Source: Casuarina equisetifolia (lineage: Eukaryota; Streptophyta; Magnoliopsida; Fagales; Casuarinaceae). From it: DNA of 64,000 nucleotides. The notes beneath the pieces were generated by a model, which saw nothing but the letters and a program-made list of their open reading frames with translations, ran no database searches and was not told the DNA's origin. Made by a program: the position numbers and the translations under genes. Where the stretch lies: contig CM052358.1 in the NCBI GenBank assembly GCA_028551475.1, forward strand, positions 436,501-500,500, given 5' to 3'. The first letter of the stretch is position 1, and every line of letters starts with the position of its first letter. Shown here in pieces: positions 32,994-45,712 of this stretch.

Positions 32994-33662
32994 TATATCT
33001 TTGTATTGTTAAAAAAAACTATTATTCAACTCAATAGCTGGTCTAATCTATTACTATAAAAATATAATTTTTAACTTATTTCTTTGTAATGTAAAATTCA
33101 TTGTTCACATTTCAGTAGATAAAATAATTATTAAACTATTATGATATTATTCATATTACCTTGCATGAATAATATGTGAATTTTAAATTAATAGAAGCTC
33201 ATATGAATAATAGAAAAAAAATAATTTTAATAATATATCAAAAAACTTGTTATCTAATCTAAAAGTCAACTAAATTATTGATTAAACTTTTTTATGTATT
33301 AAATTATTTTATGCTCTTATAAATTAATTTTTAAAGATTAATGAGATTTCAATAACAAAATTAGTCGCTTTTCCTCTTAAAGGATGAGAATATTCGATCT
33401 CCTAATCAATATATTTAGAACGTGACATACTCATCTTTAATGTTATAAAGAAAAAAAGTTAATATATGACTTTTATGCCGTTGAAAACAGCCCAAGCCCA
33501 ACCCTATGTTCGTGCTAAAAAGAAAGTCAATACACGTCTAAGAAAAAATAAATCGAAAAATAAAAAAATAAAAAAATAAAAATAAAACGGGAGGAACTGA
33601 TACCCAAAGTCTGAGCTAAGCAACTGAAAAAGAAAAGCCACCACCCACGCGCCACCGAGAAT
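32994..33662. other. AT-rich spacer
   Basis: Strongly AT-rich with no gene. The last 120 bp before the GRAM gene are mixed in composition and include A-rich AAAAATAAAA runs. They probably hold that gene's promoter and leader, but no clear TATA box is placed. Confidence 0.4.
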
Positions 33663-36600
33663 ATGGAGCAGTCGAAACCGGAGGCGGAGCAATCTTCCCG
33701 TGCCGCGGGTCAGGGCCCGGACCCCAAACCGGATACGAAGGAGGCGGGTCATGCGGCGAACGGGGACGATAAGTGGATGAGTTTGGTGATGGGATCGGAA
33801 TCTCAGCAGGAGAGTCAGAGCCCGGGCCAGGGCCTGACCCAGAGTCCGACCGAGCCGTCCACGAACCGAGCCGCTTCGCCGGGGTCGAGGAAATCGGTGC
33901 ATTGGAGCCCCGAATTGGTGACAGAATCGCCGGCTATGTCGTACCCCAGCGGATCCAGTCCTTACGTGTCTTCCCCCGCGCCATCTTCTTCCTTCTCCTT
34001 CAAGGGTAAATTATTATCTGTTTCTTTTCGTATTTGTACGCATACGTGGGGGTGGAGAGTATTCGTCTACGTACATCATTTCGTGTTTTGATCGAATTTC
34101 TGTGTGGTTTCTGGGGACAGATACGGTGGATAACGTACGAAATGTGCTAGGAAGGTGGGGAAAGAAGGTCGGCGAAGCCACTAGGAAGGCAGAAGATCTT
34201 GCCGGAAACACTTGGCAGCACCGTAAGTTTTGGTTTTTATCGGATTCTATGTCATTGCTTTTTGAATTGGTTTTATCGGATCACGCAACTGGCCAGTAAG
34301 CTGGGCGCATGAATGTGTAGAAAATTTAGGTTTCCAAATTTTCATCACCTAAAAGCTAGTAGAGATTCGTTGGTGTATGAAATTGTAATTCGGTTGTCAA
34401 ATACAGGCTACTCCAACATGCTCCCTTTCCAATATTTTTGAAATAGCGGATGAAGTTCCTCTGATAGGATGCGTTGTGATTCTTAGCTATCAAACATCTG
34501 TGATTGATGATAAAATGAGAGTGATAACATTGATTGATTCTAAATTTTTGCTATATGTTGGTACAAATCTCATGACAAGGGGATTTGGCTTGCTGCCGCC
34601 AGAATAAGTAATAATAAGTTGGTGTGATTGTACGGTATGGATTTCAATAGAAAAGGACCGAACCATCTGCACTCAATTTTCAACTAAATCAGGATGTCTT
34701 AGTATAAATTTATTTGCGTAATTTTGTTACCCAAAAAATGGGATGACTCTGCCTTTCTTTTTCTTCTTTGCCTCTGTGGCCTGATTTCCTTTTTCAAATT
34801 TTTAAAACCTTCTTGCAGTTCTCAAAACTACTATTACCACTTTTTCCTTGCCTTTTTTTTTTTAATAATATAAATACTAAGGTGATCTCTTGTACTGAAA
34901 TAGTGAAAACCGGCCCTAGTTTTGCTGATGCTGCAATGGGAAGAATTGCACAGGGAACAAAGGTTCTAGCAGAAGGTGGTTATGAGAAAATTTTCCGGCA
35001 AACCTTCGAGACTGTTCCTGAAGAACAACTTCAGGATTCTTATGCATGTTACCTATCCACATCAGCTGGTCCAGTCATGGGAGTTTTATATGTATCCACT
35101 GCAAAACTTGCCTTCTGTAGTGATAATCCTCTTTCATATGCAGTCAGTGGCCAAACAGAATGGAGCTATTATAAGGTATGTCTATATGGATCATATATAC
35201 CTGCATACAGGTATACAGACATTGTATATTTTTTTCCCCTTTTTATGGTCCACTTTTTGCCTATAAGATTGAAGTTTCCTCTTGATCAATGTCCAATTAT
35301 TCATCAATGCATTTGATTACTGCCGAACCTGTTACTTTTGGTCAAAGCTGTAACTAATTATTTAGTGACTTAATTATGTATTTGATTACCTAAGTAGCCA
35401 GTGTCAACGCATTAAACTGGCGCCCCCCACCGGGGGGCTGGGGAGCGTTGGGTCAAAGTGTAATAAGCGTATGTTATCTGATATGAAAGTGGCCCATTGC
35501 CCCCCTCCCGTCCATAGTCTTCTGAAAGTAGCCTGTAATTGATGTTGATTCAATATTAGATACTTGAAAGGAGCTTTTTCTTTTCTGGCTGCCAACTTGA
35601 TGAAGATGATCCAGCCATGCCAACATTTTAATGGTTGAAGATTTAACAATGGAGGGCAACTCCATAGTAGAAGCACTCTTTTTGAGAATTATAGCACTGG
35701 TGAAAAAGTTTGGCATCTTCTAAATGATTCTGAGTTAATTAATGTCACTGTCTTGACCTGCTATAGCAATTACTAACCTCTTGACATTATCTCCTGCTCG
35801 CATTTTAAATTACCCTTGGGTTTGACCGCGTGATATTATCTGTGGGGTGTTAGAGGAATAGATGTCGCAAAGAAGTGAGTCATATTCGGTACTTGCTATT
35901 GCTGTTCAAGAGGTCTTCCAGTAGTTTGTGAATTGAAATTTTCCTTCTTCTGTGACAAAAAAAATGCTTCCATTGTGAATAGTTGATGTAACAACTCAGA
36001 AGATATTAGTGAATGTATAAAGGTTTCTTCATCAACTTATTTGGGGACTTTTCTCTTGTGATATTTATACTGTTCTAGGATTTATGGTGTTGATAGTGTT
36101 ATGAGAAAGTCTAGGTCCTATAGATTTCATATGAATTCTATATATGATTGACTATAGTCACTCAAGGTACAATCTTGCTTCATCGCTGGTGGGTTTTGGT
36201 TATTATCAAGTTTGGTAAAATCTTCTTTTATACTGGCCAAAGACGTTTGCTACCTGTAGTGCTAGTATTTTATTCTTGGAATCTTGCGACTCTTGGTCAC
36301 GGATGGTCATATACACGGGTATTGATGACTTGTTTGCTGATTTTAACAATCATATATCCTTGAGTGTTGAGTGATAATGACATTCTATGCCTGTTTATCT
36401 GTTGTCAGGTAGTGTTATCTGAGATTAACAAATCTAAGAAATAACGAGATTTAGTGCCTCTTTATAGAGTAAAAGTGATTGAATCAAAGAACTTTTTTCA
36501 CTTGTGATGTCAATTTTGATAAGACTTCTTTTAATGTTTTCATTTTTACCATAAACTAGTTTATTCTTGGGATCATTCTCTTCGGATTTGTTAGATATCA

Positions 36601-36881
36601 AGCTGGGACCTGTCTCCTTTAAACTTATTTGTTTTTAGCTTTCTGCTGTAACGTTTGACAATTTTTGCTTCTTTCCTCTGTGATATTAATAGGTAGTTAT
36701 CCCGTTACACCAGCTTAAAGCCATTAATCCGTCATCGAGCAGAGCCCAACCTTCCGAAAAGTACATTCAGGTTATCTCTGTTGATAACCATGAATTTTGG
36801 TTTATGGGCTTCCTAAACTACAACTCTGCTGTGCAATGCCTACAGGCAGCTTCGGAAGCCAGAAACATACAAGCTGCATGA
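33663..36881 (+). CDS. GRAM-domain protein, GEM-like/ABA-responsive family
   Basis: Plant GEM-like proteins have a disordered N-terminus and one GRAM domain, a PH-like lipid- or protein-binding fold. Some are linked to ABA responses and development. Four exons, GT-AG: 33663-34005, 34121-34222, 34904-35175, 36693-36881, giving 301 aa. Residues 1 to about 113 are rich in Ser, Pro, Glu and Gln, with [19 protein letters not shown], a recurrent feature of the family. Then come [18 protein letters not shown] and [19 protein letters not shown]. The GRAM domain spans about 176-290, with [29 protein letters not shown] and [16 protein letters not shown], and ends in [12 protein letters not shown]. The 34904 acceptor (TAG) restores the frame. 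Intron 3 is 1.5 kb and contains a GC hairpin. Family assignment is firm; the particular member is not. Confidence 0.92.
35422..35438. repeat. Perfect GC hairpin in a GRAM-gene intron
   Basis: GCCCCCC and GGGGGGC form a perfect 7-bp inverted repeat around the loop ACC. It is surrounded by AT-rich intron sequence. Confidence 0.9.
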
Positions 36882-39800
36882 TACCCATTTTTATTGCTCC
36901 TAGTTTCACTTTATTGTGGCCTGGGTTCATGTGACTCAGAAATCAATAGATTAGATAACTCCATTATTTGCAGTTGTTGAAAATCTTAATGTCACATTTA
37001 TTTCAGAATTCCTGATACCTCTCCGACAACGAAACAAAGTAACTGTAGAGTTTCCATCTTGTTATGTTTTGGAAGCACCCTACAAAGGTGCATTTGTTCT
37101 TGTTTTGTAGTCACATGGTGGTTCTTGTAATATTTCATGTTACAATGCAAACTCTTTTTGCTTCCTATCTTTTTTCATGTTACAATATAGCCGCTACTGT
37201 ATTTCACATGTGGAAACCTTAGGTTGTGAAGGTTGCACTTTACTTTGTTGGGTTTTCTGTTTCTCTAGTTTGTGCCACACCCTTCCTTTCCAAAGCGCAC
37301 GTTTTCTGTTCAGGAAAATTGGAATTGAAAAGCGCCACCATTCACTTAAACTGAGGAAACTTTAAGGAAGAGGACACCGGCGTTAATGACTTCTTGTCCG
37401 CTTTCTGGCCCCATTTATACGAATCACAGTATAGCCAACAGTTTTTATCACTTTTCCATAGACAATTTATGTTCTATTTGTCCTCTCTTCTGGCTCCAAA
37501 CTGCTCAGTATTATTTGGAATGAACCAGCAGAGGCAATGGGCAAGATCCTTTGGGTTGCGTGGGTAGCAATTGTGTCTTACATGTTCGTAATGTCTTCTT
37601 CAGGACATGTTTGTTATCAATCAAATTGCAAAAGTTTGAGTCCCCACCGCGTAAAGGCTCTGTCTTTGAGCCTCGGGGCCAAATTTTGTGTCTAAAAGTT
37701 CAGGCTTGACATTACAGCGAATTATTTTGTAATAAGTGTTTTTGATGCTCGAATGACCAATTTCTGTTCAATTTGGAGATGATGGCACTCTTGTTCTGTC
37801 AGCTGACCTTGGTTTAGTGACTATTTGAAAGGACTTTACCTACTCTCTTAAAATTGATAACTAAAATATGAAGATACCTAAAAATATAGAAAGACGTTAG
37901 AAAGCTTATTTTTTATTTTTATCTTCTTAAGATTAGCTTATTAAAAAAGTGAATATTTTTACATACAAGGAGTATAGATTAGTATATTAATAATGTGATA
38001 CGCATATTAGATTTTAATATATCACTCTATCCTCACTTCTCACGGCAATCCACCCAACCTACAAATGAAAGGGGTTATGCTTTCATTATAATAAATATTT
38101 AACAAAAAATATTGACGTTCTAATCAATTGACATAGGGGTTAGGCTCAATTGGGGTGGGTATTAGAGGAACGGATTAGATTTGTTAGTTTCTTGAACTTT
38201 ATGGGCATTTTGCTCATATGTCATTGGATTCCAAGGTGAGAGAAACATCATACCCTGTCTTAAAGGATGTTGAAAATATGTCTGGAACCAACCATTCGAC
38301 TTTTTGATGATGGATAAAATGCTTCTAGGCCGGTGCAAATAGCTGCTTTATATCCTAATCCTACTTTCGTGCTTTGGAACTTGGGGTTAGCATTTGGGTC
38401 ATGGCCTATCCAAGGGGAGGGAGGGTCATAATCTCCAATGGCCTGAGACTTATTGCTTGGCCCAGGCAACTTGGCGTTACTTTTGTCCGCTGCATGATTG
38501 AAGCGGGCCACACAACTCTTCCTTTCGGCATTTGATTAAGACCACACTAATCCTAGTTAGATTGCAATAATCATGAACCTATAATGTCAAAATCAACATA
38601 TCTATGAACTATTTCTAATGCATGCTTAACTGACCCACCGACATCTTCTATGTGCATCCGCAGATGTCATATCCTAAGATTTCACTTTAGATAATCCATC
38701 TAAAGGTGAAATTAAAGCAAAACAATTGCTTTAGGAAAGATTACAGAAATTTAGGAACCCCAACACCAAATGATAGTCACGGCCCCTGCAAACTACAATT
38801 CAGTGGCTGAATCAGGCTGTACACGTTGGGAAGCGAGGTCCCTAAGATTTCAAATTAGCGCTTTTGAGAGGTAGAGCCGACTAATATCTAGACCTAATTG
38901 GGTTTCTTGGTGGTAGATGAACTGGATCAGAAAAACGAAGGATTATGATTGTAAAACATGTAAGGTAAGCCTCGTTAGAATAGAAATGAGATGAGACTGG
39001 TTGATCCACATTGTTAATATTTTAATCTAATATAACCTAATACTTGGAGTTCACTGTAAATTTTAATGGGAAGGTTGAACAAGTAGCATGAATGTCAGAT
39101 TAGAAAGTGATGTGGGGCTCTTCTGAAAGGTGGAAACCAGAGTCATACTGTAGACAATGTGGAGTGTAGAGTTTTAGTCAAATAGATAGTCAAGAATTTC
39201 ATCATAGTCGTCTTTGATTGCTCATGACTAAGGAAGACCCTGATTGTATGCAACAGAAAGATTAGGCCAAGAGGCGTTTGTGTTTTCGAGTTCAACCCTT
39301 TTGTTGAAGCACTGTTCATCCCCAAGTCTGAAACCATCTATCCAATCCCCTTCCTCCCAAGAAAAAAGAAGGGGCAAAGAAAACTCCAAGAACTTTCCTA
39401 GTGCTGTCTCTATAACAATGTTTGGCACATCCCAGTTGGAGCACCCATTATTTAATGTATCCTTCCATGGCAACAATTCTAAAGCCGAAGCTTAAGGCTT
39501 TGGTAACCAAGTGTGCAAAGTATGCCATTCTACTGTTCCATTAAATCATTGCTTTCCATCAAAAACTCTGATTATGCTGCGTATTATAATCTGATATGAC
39601 ATAATGTCTAGTTTTCTTTCTTCATGACTCTAGCAATCCCCCACAGGCTTGTCGGTGCCCTAATGGGCCTAGTTCCTGATATAGGTTATCATGTTCTCGT
39701 ATTAGCTTTAACGTTTTTCTCTCTGTTCTAAAATGCACTCATTTCTGGCCCCATGCCAAATCTTTCTCAGCAGATCACTTTCTCACTCCTGCCCACCAGA

Positions 39801-41381
39801 AGCTTTACTTTCAATTTCCAATAGATGGGATTACTGATCACAAAGAATGTTGATTGCACCGACTCACATAGTACCACATCCCTCATGCCTCAGTAGCTGT
39901 AACTTTTATAGATTTGACTCTTCCTTTATCTAGAATGTCTTCCCGGCTGGATGTTCTCCTCACATCTTGGCGTTGCTTTAACCTCCTTTTGATGGAAGAG
40001 TTAAAACCAGAACTTTGTGCAAGTTCTTATATGGATTAATCTCCTGACTTCATCTTGTATCTCCGTTATGACAGAGAAAACAGAGTTATTCATCCAAAAC
40101 GGAGGAGAAAAGAAGAATAAGGAAGTTCAGTCATTAATCTCAGATGTTTTGGCCAAGCAAATTGCCCTGCTGTAGCAAAGAATTTGTGTTATCATTATGT
40201 TACAAAAAGGCAACAGCCAACGGAAAGAAAAGCTTACAAAACACAACTCGGTTTTCAAACCATGATAACTTGTACTGCAAAGCCATGACAACAGAAGAGA
40301 AGTAAAATTTTGAGGGACTTGAGGGACAAGTTGCTGCAATTGTCATAAACTCACACATTATCATGATTCAGAGAGGTATGGGTAGAGTTTTCATTGCACG
40401 CTAGAATTAGTGAATAGTCTTTGAAAGAGAATATCTTCCATTTAGGTGCAAGCTGGATGGTAGTGGAGGGATCATTTGACATTGTCAGCCCAAATATGGT
40501 AGCTGACTGATTTCTTCGGCTTTTAGGCTTTGAGCTTCCCAGAAAATCATAAAACGGGACCATGCTTGGCCTCTAGCTAAGCCATTAAACATTACACCCA
40601 GCACACAACACTTTTTGCTTCCTCCATCCCTCACATGCAACCAGCATTGAATTGACATCCAGTGCCTTCCGACGAACAACTCCTCCATGGAAATCAAGTT
40701 TTTATCTTATTTTTGTTGCAGTACTGTCATTATCCTGATGAAAGTGTTAAAACGATGAGAAAAAAAAATGAAGATAAGAGAAAAAGACAGTCACACTTAT
40801 CTTAAGACACCAAATGTCAACCAAAGTAGAGGTTGTGGGTGGAAATGTCAGGCACACAAACACGAACACACTTTTGTTATCCTCTCTAGTGGTTTGTGCA
40901 AGACAACTGTTGGAAAAACACTAATGTAATGTTTTGTTATCACGTCCAAGGTGGTCCTCATTATAACTCTCTGATACTTTCTTTCAGAGCCATAATAATT
41001 CTGGGTTTGGTTTGGCAGTTGGTTTTACATTTATTTCTGCTGCTGCTGCTTGAAATCTGCGTAGAATCCTGAGGGGAGAAGCATAAGAAGCCCGCCCCAT
41101 CTCTGTGAAAACCATGATGATGCATGAAAAGATAAATCATTGCTTGAAAAAACAAGAAATATGTTTGTCCCCTTCCTTTTGCTCCAGTGAGCTGTAAAAT
41201 CCAAGCAGGAATGATAAGAAGAGGAAGAACATGAAATCCTACGGAATAACAAGCAAAAGAAAACAAACAAGCTGAGTTCTGCACATTTGTTGGTGGGTTG
41301 ACGGTGGTGCAAGAAGCAGGCTGGGCTCCACAGTTCTAGTATTTGTGTGAGGGTGTATGCGAGGGAGAGACACAGAGAAAG

Positions 41382-41494
41382 AAGAGAGAGAGAGAGAGGG
41401 AGCAAAGAAAGGCTGCCAAAGAATATAGAAATGGAAATCACGGCCGTCCCACTCTTTTTCTCGTCTTGTCACCATCGACTCTCCCTTTTCCCCG

Positions 41495-41537
<43 letters not shown>

Positions 41538-41691
41538 GTTAGCTAACAATATTGCAACGGGCAGCCTGAACAGCGGCCCGCCGATCCTCCGTCCCGTTTC
41601 ATGAATTCCGTTACGTCGTAGAAGCAGTTCAAAAGTGCGTGGCAGATGTTGAAGGGAAGCGTGTATGACAAACACGCACAGAGAGAGAGAG

Positions 41692-41736
<45 letters not shown>

Positions 41737-41837
41737 AGTGTGAGGATGACGCAATTAAACAGTCCTTTCTGGCTTTGTCTTCTTCCAGTATCGGTTTCCC
41801 GCCAACTGACACAGCCAAGAAATTTGCGATCACTCTC

Positions 41838-41873
<36 letters not shown>

Positions 41874-41881
41874 TCTCTCTG
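41382..41881. repeat. Cluster of GA and CT microsatellites
   Basis: GA at about 41382-41400, CT at about 41499-41533, GA at about 41680-41732 and CT at about 41831-41881. The CT and GA runs are reverse complements of each other, so a transcript through the region could fold back on itself. Confidence 0.95.
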
Positions 41882-44264
41882 TCTGAATGCATGTCAGCAC
41901 GTCCCGTCAGACGTCCCTCCAACCCGCCTGGCTGTTTTCTGGGAATCACATGGAACCCTTCATCACGCCCGGAACTTGAACCCTAATCGCTTTTCTTCAC
42001 AATTTTGTTTTCAGTATATTATATCATAGTTTTCTTCCCTTCGATCCGTCTTTTTTAATCAATATTGGGTACAATTCAGAATTTGCTGTTCTAAAGTCTA
42101 TATCAGATAAAGTTTGCTAAGGAGAATTTATTATATATAATTTACTCTATAAATTCGTACTTTTAAAGTCTATAGAATAATTCTATATTAATTTTAACAT
42201 ATTCTTCACTAAAATGATTCAACTCAAATTACATCTTAGCATCATTTTTATTATGTAAATTTTGACATGAATATAACGTGTTAAAGAAAAGTCTAACTTT
42301 AATACCAGATGTTAAAAGATAACTCAAGTAAAAATAAGATATTTATTAGATATAAAAACATATTTCACGATTTTATATCTTAATAATCAAAAAATAACTC
42401 TATCAATGTCGGTTTTAACAAAATGGAAACCCCTTTTACCCTTCTCTCCTACTAAAAAAAAACTCTTTTTTATTCTTATTTTCCTTTTGAGAAAAACGGG
42501 TTAATCTCCTTTTCTTTCTCTCTTTTCAGCCACCCCTTTCATCCATTGACACTGCGAACATATAGAAGAGGATTTCGCCGTATCTTAAAACTAAAATTAA
42601 TGGTTTTCTGCCTTTCTCGGACCTTTCTGTTAATGGTTATCGTGACACTTGTCGTCGTTGTTTCCTTATTTTTCAGACTCTCGAGACCCATGTTGGAATT
42701 AGAAAGCCGCATGCTTTTGTGGAAGTCATAATTGAATATTCGACGGCAATCTGCAATCTTTGAGCACATATCTCTTCGGGGCGGTTCCTTTACTTATGTT
42801 GACGTTTGTGTGCAACTTGTTATAACAAGATAAGATAAGGCCCGACTCCTATGCAGGTGCGACAAATCTCAAGGTGCAAAGCTTAAAGAACTCCAACAAA
42901 AAGAAAAAGAAAAAAAAAAAAAGAAAAAAAAAAAAAAGAGAAAGAGTTCAGTCATGGCACCTTGGTGCAGCTTCCCTGTGAATGTCTTCTAGTTTCAGCA
43001 ATGCGTGGAAACGATGGTGTTCCAAGACTTATTGGTGATTAGAAAGGAAGAATTTATCTGAAAAATAATGTTTAAATCTAAAATTATTATTTTTAATTTT
43101 ATAAATTAATTTTTAGATTCAGATTAATAAAGTATTAGAGTTTTTAAATTAATCTTCTTCAACTTTGTTTAATTTTAAATTTAAGATATGTTTGACAAGT
43201 GGGGAGTATTTATTAGTTTAACTTTAGACTTGTTTTCTAATAAAGACCGCTTCCTCTCTTAAGAGTCGGTAAAGCAAAAGAAACATATTTATATGTAAAT
43301 AACGCATTGACTACGTATTTCATCTTTTAAACAAAGAAACCGATAACCACCCTAAGATTAAGATAATGCAAAAATTCCTCCTCCCCATATTTGGACTAAT
43401 ATGAAAGGAACAGTTGAACTCAAATCAAGTAACATTTGTCCTGACGGGGTCCTCTTGATCGATTCCATCAACCATCCAAAAGAGCTTATTATCAGTCAAC
43501 TAAAAATACAAAGGAAAATTAAATTGAAAAATGTTATTTTATGAGTTGGGAAGTTATAAGTATCTCTGACAGACAGTGTGTGGTGGGGGTGGAACGATGG
43601 GTGATTCATCTACTACAATAATTTAGGGCCATTGCTCCTTTGATTAGACGGCCGTGGTTTTCATCATGTAAATAGTTACGATTGTTCTGAAACTTGAAAA
43701 AGGACATGAGATGTTATTTCGGGTCACCCTTTATTGTCTTCATCAGGTTCCACTAGTTTATTTTATAATGTTTTCCGGGAGTTACCATTTGACATCGATG
43801 CAAAAAGTATTTTGTCGGTTCTTATCTTTCTGTCTCTTGTTCTTCTCATATCGAATCAAACAGTGAGCTTTTGTAAAGCTGAAAATTTTGCAGAACCTAG
43901 ACGTGTCTTAAGAGGACACCCAAGTGTTATGTGGATGAAGATCGAAGCAAGCTTCTTAAAAATAACAAATTTCTGTATGCTGCATAGGACATGGTACAAC
44001 AAAATTATTTGATCTGCACAGAGGAAATGAAAAGCCGATTCATACGGAGGGTGGATGGGGGGGCCCCGAGCTGACATTCATCAGTAACATTAAGAATAGG
44101 GATGTTAGACACAGGCTTATGAGTGCCGTGGAGGCTAAACTACTCCACTGTTAAGAGTCTATTTATCTTATGTAATAGGATCATTATTTAATATGAAAAT
44201 TAACTTAATTTTTTTTAATTAAGAAAAAGGAATGCAAAAAATTGGGCATTCAATATGAGAATTT

Positions 44265-44332
44265 ATTTTTAATTTTTAATTTTTAATTTTTAATTTTTAA
44301 TTTTTAATTTTTAATTTTTAATTTTTAATTTT
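44265..44332. repeat. Heptamer satellite (AATTTTT)n
   Basis: About nine to ten exact units of a 7-bp AT-only repeat occur in a row. It is not the plant telomere heptamer TTTAGGG. Confidence 0.95.
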
Positions 44333-45539
44333 TTTTAATCAATGAGCACTTATAATTCAATGGTGAATAAATGCTATACCTTAGACCTTTTGCACTCTAG
44401 TAAGATGCGTTGGTGGGTGTGTGAATTTCGTCCCCGTCTCAACAACTCCTATTGGGCCTAGATTTTAAATCAAGGAGCTTTGCTTCCTCCTTCCCTCCTT
44501 CTCTGCTCTTCTGTTATTCTCTTGACCCCATGATCACATTCCTTAGAAACTAAGAACAGGAACTTATCTCTTAAAAAAGTTGCAGAAAATAGAACTGAGT
44601 CAAGCCCTGGATTGCTGTAATGGGGCACAACCCATGTTGGAAAATGCTTTGCTTGCTGCCGCACTCGACCAAACCGAGGCGATCCAACGTTTGGGATTCA
44701 GCAAAAGACAGAATCTGAGGCTTTTGCTGGCTGTGTGGGACAGAGTGGCCACCCTGCAATGCCCTCCGAACATTCAACGTGGAACGACACCGCGTTCGAT
44801 GGGCCTACGTAGCTCCTACGCTTAGCCCCGGCCATGGATGTCACTCATTCTCAAGACCACCGGAAGCCGAAAAAAGAAAAAGGAAAAGGGAAAAAGCTTT
44901 AGACAACCAACCAAAAAAAAAAACCAAGTACGTTGTTCCCCCAGCGCATTACTCAACAATATTAAATGCATGTTGACGCCACGAGCGCGTCACGCATGTC
45001 GGAGACGAGCGCACGTTGGCAGCGGCAGCCTTAAATGCCGACAATTTAATTTTTCCTAAGTATTTCCGTGTCCCTGTCCCACGCTCAGTCCCCCGTACCC
45101 TGATCGCAAATGCCTTACACCCATTTCCCACTCCTGCACTCCGTCAGACCCTGACTCTCACGCGCCACTACACGCGCCTCCAATGACCACCCGCGGGCCC
45201 GGCACGTTACGGGAATGCGTGCGCGACTGGTTGACGTGACGCAGAGGTGGGTTTCAGTGTGGATTGGCGCGTGAGGGCGCTGGCGGATTCTCTTTCCCAT
45301 CCTCGTGCTGCAGACTGTACCACACCACTCCCACCTCTGAAATTCACAGTCCCTGGCTCCTCTTCCCTCGCACTTTCACTGCGCTTTGCTTTTACCGTGC
45401 TGGAAAGGAATGGTGAAACGCACCGGATCAGCTGGAACAGCCGGTAGAAAAGGGGCAGCAAAGAGGCCCAATTAAGCTGCGTTTGAGAAACGGGAAAGTA
45501 TATGAAGGGCCGTCCAGGAAGACGGCTCTTTTTTAGCTG

Positions 45540-45712
45540 AGAGGGAAAATTCACGGCCGCTCTCTTTCTCCACTGCTCTTATCTTCTTCACTCTTCTGCT
45601 CTGCTGATCCCTCTAGCTTCGAAGAAAACGTAGCAGCGAAGACCCACAAAAAGGTCACGTCTTTGGCGGCGGTGAACTTGATTTTTTTATTGTTTGTTTT
45701 GGAACAATTTTG
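45540..45712 (+). promoter_or_regulatory. Pyrimidine-rich 5' leader of the ZF-HD gene
   Basis: The stretch before the start codon is dominated by CTCTCTTTCTCC- and CTTCTTCACTCTTC-type sequence, typical of plant 5' UTRs. It contains no upstream ATG close to the start. The extent of the leader is inferred. Confidence 0.45.

Larger units (their letters stand above)
36882..45712. other. 8.8-kb gene-poor region
   Basis: No gene is supported. It begins with the 3' UTR of the GRAM gene. Open frames at 38260-38511 (-), 39228-39495 (both strands), 40351-40697 (-) and 43734-44012 (+) have no recognisable domains. Simple repeats stand out: GA/CT tracts between 41382 and 41881, an A-rich run at 42897-42945, and (AATTTTT)n at 44265-44332. 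The last kilobase before 45713 is richer in GC and probably holds the promoter and leader of the ZF-HD gene. I looked for known plant microRNA sequences by eye and found none. Confidence 0.45.

Noticed and set aside
33504-33902. 132-codon minus-strand frame rich in Arg
   Set aside because: Mirror of the first exon of the GRAM gene, with low-complexity composition.
37630-37700. GC-rich patch with tRNA-like wording (TTTGAGTCCCCACC, GAGCCTCGGGGCC)
   Set aside because: No acceptor stem, no A-box and no cloverleaf could be drawn. Other GGTTC-type sites in the window failed the same way, so no tRNA is called.
43734-44012. 92-codon plus-strand frame with a hydrophobic segment
   Set aside because: One possible membrane segment but no family match, no splice context and AT-rich surroundings.
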